NCBI GenBank assembly: GCA_011049795.1 | Contig: DRHD01000162.1 | Span: 1-39,114 of the forward strand | Reading direction: 5' to 3' | DNA: 39,114 nucleotides | DNA from: Porticoccus sp. | GTDB taxonomy: Bacteria; Pseudomonadota; Gammaproteobacteria; Pseudomonadales; Porticoccaceae | Part shown: piece after piece, positions 34,074 through 39,114 of the stretch | Layout: each line of letters opens with the position of its first letter | Numbering within the stretch: position 1 is the first letter of the stretch | The notes under the pieces: model-generated | Told to the model about the DNA's origin: nothing | Database searches by the model: none | What the model saw: the letters and a program-made list of their open reading frames with translations, nothing else | Translations under genes and position numbers: made by a program

Positions 34074-34457
34074 TTAAGGCTGGCTGTAGCCATCTTCTCG
34101 AATCAAATCGATCGCTTTTTCGATATCCAGCTCTTCAATGGGCGATGCCAAATAATAGGGTAAATCCACGGCCTTTTTGCTCAGTTGGACAATCTTGCCA
34201 TCCTGCAGTCGTTCAATCACTGAGTGGAGTGTTTCTTCCAAATTAGCGGGTGCTTGTTGATACCGGTTACCCATGTAATCCACCAACGCCTGAATAGTAT
34301 GTTTGCCATCCGCGAGGGATACGACAATACCCATCCATTCATCCAGAGGGGAGGTGGTTTCAGGTTGATGAATATCTGCCAAGGCGACCTGATCATCTTT
34401 GCGGGTGAAAATAGCCGTACGGTAAAAAAACTGTGTGTTATCCATAGGTCGAATCAT
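34074..34457 (-). CDS. Small PqqD-like protein upstream of the monooxygenase
   Basis: The 127-residue product is not firmly placed. Residues about 45-95, VVSLADGKHTIQALVDYMGNRYQQAPANLEETLHSVIERLQDGKIVQL, follow the pattern of PqqD-like domains (DG-T..ll..l...y then a helix and L..L...G). In RiPP pathways these bind precursor peptides. However, no radical-SAM enzyme or precursor peptide gene is visible here, so the match may only reflect the fold. The C-terminal tail is acidic. ATG 34457 is used; a second Met is 12 bases downstream. It is co-directional with and 27 bases from the monooxygenase and may be its partner. Confidence 0.55.
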   Translation of the reverse strand: MIRPMDNTQFFYRTAIFTRKDDQVALADIHQPETTSPLDEWMGIVVSLADGKHTIQALVDYMGNRYQQAPANLEETLHSVIERLQDGKIVQLSKKAVDLPYYLASPIEELDIEKAIDLIREDGYSQP

Positions 34458-34805
34458 TTGTGCTCTATAAGGTTTAAGGCAATGTAGCTTTAAGAATGTA
34501 GCTTTAAGACAGATACAAGGGCTTAATCTAACTGGAAAACTGGCGATAAACTACGGATTTTGAACAAAAGTTACCTGTTGTTGGTCATAGATCAACGAGA
34601 ACCCTGCTAGGTATTTATTTTGGTGCTGTTTGTCTTTTCTCAGTATTGCCGTCCTTACAGGGCTCGCTTTTCAGTGATTTGTAATAGGAATATACTTCGG
34701 CACCCTTTGAATACATGTAATGCTTGGGTAGACATAAGTCTCCGATAGAGATGAAAATCCGGCAATGCTTCGTGTGTGTTTGTGATTAAGTTATAAGGAC
34801 TATCT
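34458..34805. other. Intergenic region with tandem duplication
   Basis: This 348-base divergent gap separates the PqqD-like gene and the Sel1 gene. AATGTAGCTTTAAG is repeated exactly at 34481-34494 and 34495-34508 (period 14), close to the start of the PqqD-like gene. AAGGA at 34795-34799 is the ribosome site for the Sel1 gene. I see no clear promoter or other gene here. Confidence 0.6.
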
Positions 34806-35315
34806 ATGAAATGTTTAAGCCTCTTTATTGGACTGATGTTCGCCTCAGTTTCATTCGCCAGTACGCTAGAAGAGGGATATGAGGCTGTTAGAAGTGGAAA
34901 GTTGGAAGAGGGGTTCGCCATTCTGTCGCCATTGGCAGAAAAGGGCGATGCAGAAGCTCAGTATGGTGTTGCGATTCTGTACAAAGAGGGGTGGGGTACC
35001 GACAAAAATCTGGAAAAAGCCCTTGAGTACTATGAAAAAGCAGCAGAGCAGGGTCACATTAATGCCATGTTTTATACGGCTTCAGCCTATCAGTCTGGCA
35101 CGGGTGTGACACAGGACTATGCTGTGGCTGCCAAATGGTATGAGCAAGCCGCAAAAAAAGGCCACGCTCCGGCAATGTATGGACTGGGAAGTTTGTACTA
35201 TAACGGGTTAGGTGTAGAGAGGAATGATGCAATCGCTGAGACTTGGATCAATAAATCAGCAGATGCAGGGTTTGCCCTTGCCAGTGAGTTTTTAAAGCAA
35301 AAATTTATGAAGTGA
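34806..35315 (+). CDS. Secreted Sel1-repeat protein
   Basis: A 169-residue protein with a signal peptide (MKCLSLFIGLMFASVSFA; cleaved after SFA). It has about four Sel1-like repeats, a TPR-related alpha-helical scaffold for protein contacts. Repeats read AEAQYGVAILYKEGWGTDKN, then INAMFYTASAYQSGTGVTQD, then APAMYGLGSLYYNGLGVERN. Each continues with A..Y..KAA..GH. No catalytic motif is seen, so it is probably a periplasmic adaptor. The next gene may start in its stop codon. Confidence 0.88.
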   Translation: MKCLSLFIGLMFASVSFASTLEEGYEAVRSGKLEEGFAILSPLAEKGDAEAQYGVAILYKEGWGTDKNLEKALEYYEKAAEQGHINAMFYTASAYQSGTGVTQDYAVAAKWYEQAAKKGHAPAMYGLGSLYYNGLGVERNDAIAETWINKSADAGFALASEFLKQKFMK

Positions 35316-35347
35316 GAGGGTGGTTGCCTGTTATCAGGCGACACAGC

Positions 35348-35713
35348 ATGCGGCATTTTCAAAACCTAAAAGCGGCAGAAGCCAAAAGGATGCGATACAT
35401 CCTTTTGGCTTATCTTATCGCTGGTTTTGTTGGCCTTAGTTTTGGTATCGCTCTTTATACCGTGACTGAAATACGCCTTACTACAACCGTCACAATATTT
35501 CTTGCGGCTAGCCTTGCCCTATTAACAGCCTATTTTTTGGGTAAGAAGCTTGTAGAACTCGTCGATAAAAAAGTGAAGGTTGCGTGTCCCATATGTAACG
35601 CTCCCGCATTGGAAGAAAACCACAGGCTTCAGTGCCAGCTTCCTGAATATGAATGTAAACGTTGCAAGAGTGTTTATAGGGGTGGGATTTTGATGGAGAA
35701 AGAAAGCCCCTGA
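35348..35713 (+). CDS. Small membrane protein with C-terminal zinc ribbon
   Basis: I do not recognise the family. From ATG 35348 (start uncertain; GTG 35312 overlaps the Sel1 gene stop and would add 12 residues) the product has 121 residues. Two hydrophobic helices are evident (YILLAYLIAGFVGLSFGIALYTV and VTIFLAASLALLTAYFLG), then a basic stretch. A zinc-ribbon-like cluster follows, with CPIC at about residues 81-84 and CKRC at about 103-106, probably facing the cytoplasm. It may form an operon with the Sel1 gene. The terminator begins inside its last codons. A metal or RNA-binding sensor role is a guess. Confidence 0.65.
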   Translation: MRHFQNLKAAEAKRMRYILLAYLIAGFVGLSFGIALYTVTEIRLTTTVTIFLAASLALLTAYFLGKKLVELVDKKVKVACPICNAPALEENHRLQCQLPEYECKRCKSVYRGGILMEKESP

Positions 35714-35733
35714 ATTTCTTCCGGGGCTTTTTT
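35703..35733. terminator. Intrinsic terminator overlapping the zinc-ribbon gene stop
   Basis: AAAGCCCC (35703-35710) pairs with GGGGCTTT (35723-35730), followed by TTT. The 12-base loop contains the stop codon TGA at 35711. T-rich bases flank the stem on the minus strand too, so it can serve the convergent glutaredoxin gene. Confidence 0.85.
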
Positions 35734-35753
35734 GACCTTAAGGGCTCAGGTTG

Positions 35754-36143
35754 TTATGCCGCTTGTAGCACAGACACTTTATCTTCCAGATAACTAATAA
35801 TCTCGGAAGATTCATACATCCAGCGAACCTCACCAGCATTCTCTTCAACTCTCAGGCAGGGAACCTTGAGTTTTCCTCCGCCCGCTACCAACTCTTTTTT
35901 ACTGGTTTCACAGCGTTTTGCATCGATGATTTGGATGTTTAAGCTATTCCGCTTCATTGCCCGGCGAACTTTGACGCAAAAAGGGCAGGCAGGGTATTGA
36001 TACAATGACAACCCGGCAGTCTGCTGGTCGATAGTTGCCTGTAACGCCGCTTCTCTCTTAATGCTTCTGGGGGTGAACACCCAGTTAAAGAATAAAATTA
36101 GTGAGCCTACAACCCAGCGAACTATTTTGATCACAATCTGCAT
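35754..36143 (-). CDS. Membrane-anchored glutaredoxin-like protein
   Basis: A 129-residue thiol-disulfide protein. The N-terminal hydrophobic helix (IVRWVVGSLILFFNWVF, residues 8-23) should anchor it. The glutaredoxin fold follows with the redox motif CPFC at 53-56 in LYQYPACPFCVKV. The cis-Pro region KVPCLRVEE and a C-terminal helix (SSEIISYLEDKV) complete it. This is the family sometimes named glutathione S-transferase N-terminal-like or anchored glutaredoxin. Since the helix is followed by basic residues, the redox domain should face the cytoplasm. A role in membrane-proximal redox is likely, but the partner is unknown. Confidence 0.88.
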   Translation of the reverse strand: MQIVIKIVRWVVGSLILFFNWVFTPRSIKREAALQATIDQQTAGLSLYQYPACPFCVKVRRAMKRNSLNIQIIDAKRCETSKKELVAGGGKLKVPCLRVEENAGEVRWMYESSEIISYLEDKVSVLQAA

Positions 36144-36236
36144 TACAACGCCTATCTGAAAAGTGAAAAATCATTACCTATCGTATCAGCCATGCACTAA
36201 GTGACATCTCACTGGGCTAATCCGATAAAAAAGTGG

Positions 36237-36887
<651 letters not shown>

Positions 36888-37049
36888 GGCGTCACTCTTT
36901 AGTCTCACTCTGTAGTGTCAGCCCAATTGGAAGGAAAACGGCTTCCTTGTCAGTATAGAGTGCCTCATCTATTGTGGCCCTTATGCTAAAATCGCACCCT
37001 TAAACCACTTCGACCAATCCCATCTAACCGGCAGCGACGCTAAACCCTT

Positions 37050-38726
37050 ATGTTACGACTCAGCGACTTACAATTACCTCTCGATCATACGGATGATGAC
37101 TTGCACAAAGCCATTATTAGTACGTTGCACATAACGGAGGATGAGCTACTGGGTTTTACGCTGTTTAAACGGAGCTTCGATGCTCGAAAAAAACATAATA
37201 TCAAGCTGATCTATCAGCTTGAGGTGGCGTTAACTGCCAGCGTAGAAGAGCGCGTATTAGCGCAGTTCACCAACCAATCCTTTGTACGTCCAAGCCCCGA
37301 TACTAGCTACCAATTTGTTGCCGAAACCACGGAGAATTTTCCTGTGGATACCCAGCAACGCCCTATTGTGATTGGCTTTGGCCCCTGTGGGATGTTGGCG
37401 GCGTTGGTGCTGGCACAAATGGGCCTCAAGCCTATTGTGTTAGAGCGAGGGCAGGATGTCAGGCAGCGTACCAAGGACACCTGGGGCCTGTGGCGAGAAG
37501 GAAAACTCAACACGGAATCCAATGTGCAATACGGCGAGGGCGGTGCAGGCACCTTCTCGGATGGCAAGCTGTATAGCCAGGTGAAGGACAAGCGTTACCT
37601 GGGGAGGAAGGTGCTAACCGAGTTCGTTAAAGCCGGCGCACCAGAAGAGATTATGTATGTCAGCAAGCCACACATCGGCACTTTTAAGCTGGTGAAGATG
37701 GTCGAGAATATCCGCAACGAGATCATCGCACTAGGTGGTGAGATTCACTTCGGCACCAAAGTAGAAACCATTCACCGCCAGCTTCATGAAGGGTCTATTG
37801 ATCAAGAGCTTGTTGATGAAGAATTGAGTGAAGACGGAAGTGGACAAATTACGGGGCTCACTTTAAGCACCGGTGAGGTCCTGCAAAGCCGCCATATTAT
37901 TTTGGCCATTGGCCACAGTGCGCGTGACAGTTTCCAAATGTTGCTGGAGCAGGGGGTTTATATTGAGCCTAAACCCTTCTCCATTGGTTTTCGTATCGAG
38001 CACCCTCAGTCCATCATCGACAAAGCTCGGTTTGGTGAGTGTGCGGGTCACCCCATTCTTGGGGCGGCAGACTACAAATTGGTACATCACTGCAAGAATG
38101 GACGCAGTGTCTACAGTTTTTGCATGTGCCCCGGCGGTACCGTTGTCGCGGCCACCTCAGAAGAGGGCCGCGTGGTCACCAATGGTATGTCGCAATATTC
38201 GCGTAACGAGCGTAATGCCAACTCAGCTATTGTCGTGGGTATCGAGCCTGAAAAAGATTACCCTCAACACCCCTTGGCGGGTATCGACCTGCAACGTGAA
38301 TTGGAAGCCTTGGCCTACCAACTGGGCGGTGAGAACTACTATGCTCCCGCACAGCTAGTGGGCGACTTTCTAGCGGGTAGGCCGTCTACCACATTAGGAA
38401 CGGTCACCCCATCATATACACCCGGCGTCACCCTGGGCGATTTAAGTCACGCATTGCCCGAGTTTGCCATTGATGCCATCCGTGAAGCGATTCCGGAGTT
38501 TGAGAAGAAAATCAGTGGGTTTTCTATGGCCCATGCCGTGTTAACCGGCGTAGAAACCAGAACCTCATCGCCTATTTGTATCAAACGTGGAAAAGACTTC
38601 CAAAATATCAATACTCGAGGCTTATACCCTGCGGGTGAAGGCGCTGGTTATGCCGGAGGTATATTGTCCGCCGCGATAGATGGTATTAAAGTCGCTGAAG
38701 CCGTAGCGCTGGATATTTTGAAGTAA
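37050..38726 (+). CDS. FAD-dependent oxidoreductase of the COG2509 type
   Basis: A 558-residue flavoprotein of an uncharacterised but widespread family. An N-terminal domain of about 100 residues (MLRLSDLQLPLDHTDDDL) is followed by the FAD Rossmann site IVIGFGPCGMLAALVLAQMG and by LERGQDVRQRTKDTWGLWREGKLN. Next come QYGEGGAGTFSDGKLYSQVKD and CMCPGGTVVAATSEEGRVVTNGMS. The end carries the second FAD contact ICIKRGKDFQNINTRGLYPAGEGAGYAGGILSAAIDG. This order matches COG2509 dehydrogenases and not the YhiN group. It stands alone between VOC/tRNA and a convergent channel gene. Substrate unknown. Confidence 0.88.
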   Translation: MLRLSDLQLPLDHTDDDLHKAIISTLHITEDELLGFTLFKRSFDARKKHNIKLIYQLEVALTASVEERVLAQFTNQSFVRPSPDTSYQFVAETTENFPVDTQQRPIVIGFGPCGMLAALVLAQMGLKPIVLERGQDVRQRTKDTWGLWREGKLNTESNVQYGEGGAGTFSDGKLYSQVKDKRYLGRKVLTEFVKAGAPEEIMYVSKPHIGTFKLVKMVENIRNEIIALGGEIHFGTKVETIHRQLHEGSIDQELVDEELSEDGSGQITGLTLSTGEVLQSRHIILAIGHSARDSFQMLLEQGVYIEPKPFSIGFRIEHPQSIIDKARFGECAGHPILGAADYKLVHHCKNGRSVYSFCMCPGGTVVAATSEEGRVVTNGMSQYSRNERNANSAIVVGIEPEKDYPQHPLAGIDLQRELEALAYQLGGENYYAPAQLVGDFLAGRPSTTLGTVTPSYTPGVTLGDLSHALPEFAIDAIREAIPEFEKKISGFSMAHAVLTGVETRTSSPICIKRGKDFQNINTRGLYPAGEGAGYAGGILSAAIDGIKVAEAVALDILK

Positions 38727-38810
38727 GGCATAAGGTGCCCGCCTAAAAATAGTTCTGTTTCTGCTGTCATTCTTTTTGCTCTTTAACTCTTCGCCGTTAC
38801 ATCCAAGTCG

Positions 38811-39114
38811 TTACATTAAAAACACCTTGATGAAAACTATCATAAATAGCAATGGCGCCAGTGCGCGGGAGGCAGTGTTAAGCCACAGGGCCTGAACTGT
38901 ATTGCCCCGTCCATCGAAATAGGTGACGGCAACGACGGCAGCGAGTGCGGCAAACACCAACACCGAGGAGGCCACCATAAATTTATCAAGGCGGGTGAGA
39001 TAAGCGATGGGCGGCAATATTGAGGCTATGGCGAAGCGGTAGGCGATCAGGGTCAACATGGCTGTAGCCACCAGACCGACACGAGGTGGCACGAATACCA
39101 GTGGTATCCAGAAC
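38811..39114 (-). CDS. Pentameric ligand-gated ion channel homologue, C-terminal part (5' end outside window)
   Basis: The frame is open to the window end (at least from 39113 on the minus strand) and stops at TAA 38811. The visible 100 residues contain WIPLVFVPPRVGLVATAMLTLIAYRFAIASILPP. A second helix follows after YLTRLDKFMVASSVLVFAALAAVV, and a last helix ASRALAPLLFMIVFIKVF ends the chain. This is the TM1-end, TM2, TM3 and TM4 pattern of bacterial Cys-loop-type channels of the GLIC/ELIC kind, including the YLTRLD start of TM3. The extracellular ligand-binding domain lies outside, so the ligand cannot be guessed. Confidence 0.7.
   Translation of the reverse strand, partial: FWIPLVFVPPRVGLVATAMLTLIAYRFAIASILPPIAYLTRLDKFMVASSVLVFAALAAVVAVTYFDGRGNTVQALWLNTASRALAPLLFMIVFIKVFLM

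Noticed and set aside
34074..34457. PqqD-like protein as part of a RiPP biosynthesis cluster
   Set aside because: No radical-SAM enzyme, peptidase or precursor peptide gene was seen nearby. The domain match alone is too weak.

Overview
The window reads as chromosome of a heterotrophic, probably marine gammaproteobacterium. The clearest sign is the gene order ubiE-ubiJ-ubiB-hisI-hisE-tatA-tatB-tatC, which is familiar from Pseudomonas and relatives. A ubiquinone pathway, an Anr/FNR-type box before hemN, an acs gene and an RND pump fit the same picture. Placement in Cellvibrionales/Spongiibacteraceae-like bacteria is inference. Base composition looks moderate (mid to high 40s % GC by eye). I found no transposase, integrase, phage gene or CRISPR array.

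Layout. 1-2.2 kb: the 3' end of dnaB, panC and panD (pantothenate), then a decayed propionyl-CoA-synthetase-like remnant. 2.2-4.6 kb: yajQ, a K+ channel-like protein, a lipoprotein and a wrecked NhaP-type antiporter. 4.8-12.2 kb: an outer-membrane factor/adaptor/RND permease operon, with secreted or lipoprotein genes of unknown role on both sides. 12.5-17.6 kb: acs facing a PfkB-family kinase across a very long hairpin, then an ogt-type repair protein, a DUF2784 protein and a cold-shock protein. 17.7-20.9 kb: a YebC/YeeN-like factor, ppa (opposite strand) and hemN with a perfect FNR box. 20.9-25.0 kb: a TPP riboswitch followed by a TonB receptor, a YkoF-like protein, a PnuC/PnuT transporter and a small-molecule kinase. 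This is a self-contained thiamine uptake and phosphorylation operon and the most coherent system in the window. 25.0-30.5 kb (minus strand): the ubi/his/tat cluster. 30.6-34.5 kb (minus): an OlsF-like bifunctional acyltransferase, an EthA-like Baeyer-Villiger monooxygenase and a small PqqD-like protein. 34.8-39.1 kb: a Sel1 protein, a membrane zinc-ribbon protein, a membrane-anchored glutaredoxin, tRNA-Gly(CCC) inside the open frame of a VOC protein, a COG2509-type flavoprotein, and the C-terminus of a pentameric ligand-gated channel homologue cut by the window end.

How the parts work together. The thiamine operon covers outer-membrane uptake, a small ligand-binding protein, inner-membrane transport and trapping by phosphorylation, all under a TPP aptamer. 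The ubi genes supply the respiratory quinone, and hemN supplies heme precursors without oxygen. A recurring oddity is short tandem duplications with a period of about 12-23 bp in gene ends and intergenic gaps. Five of them overlap a stop codon.
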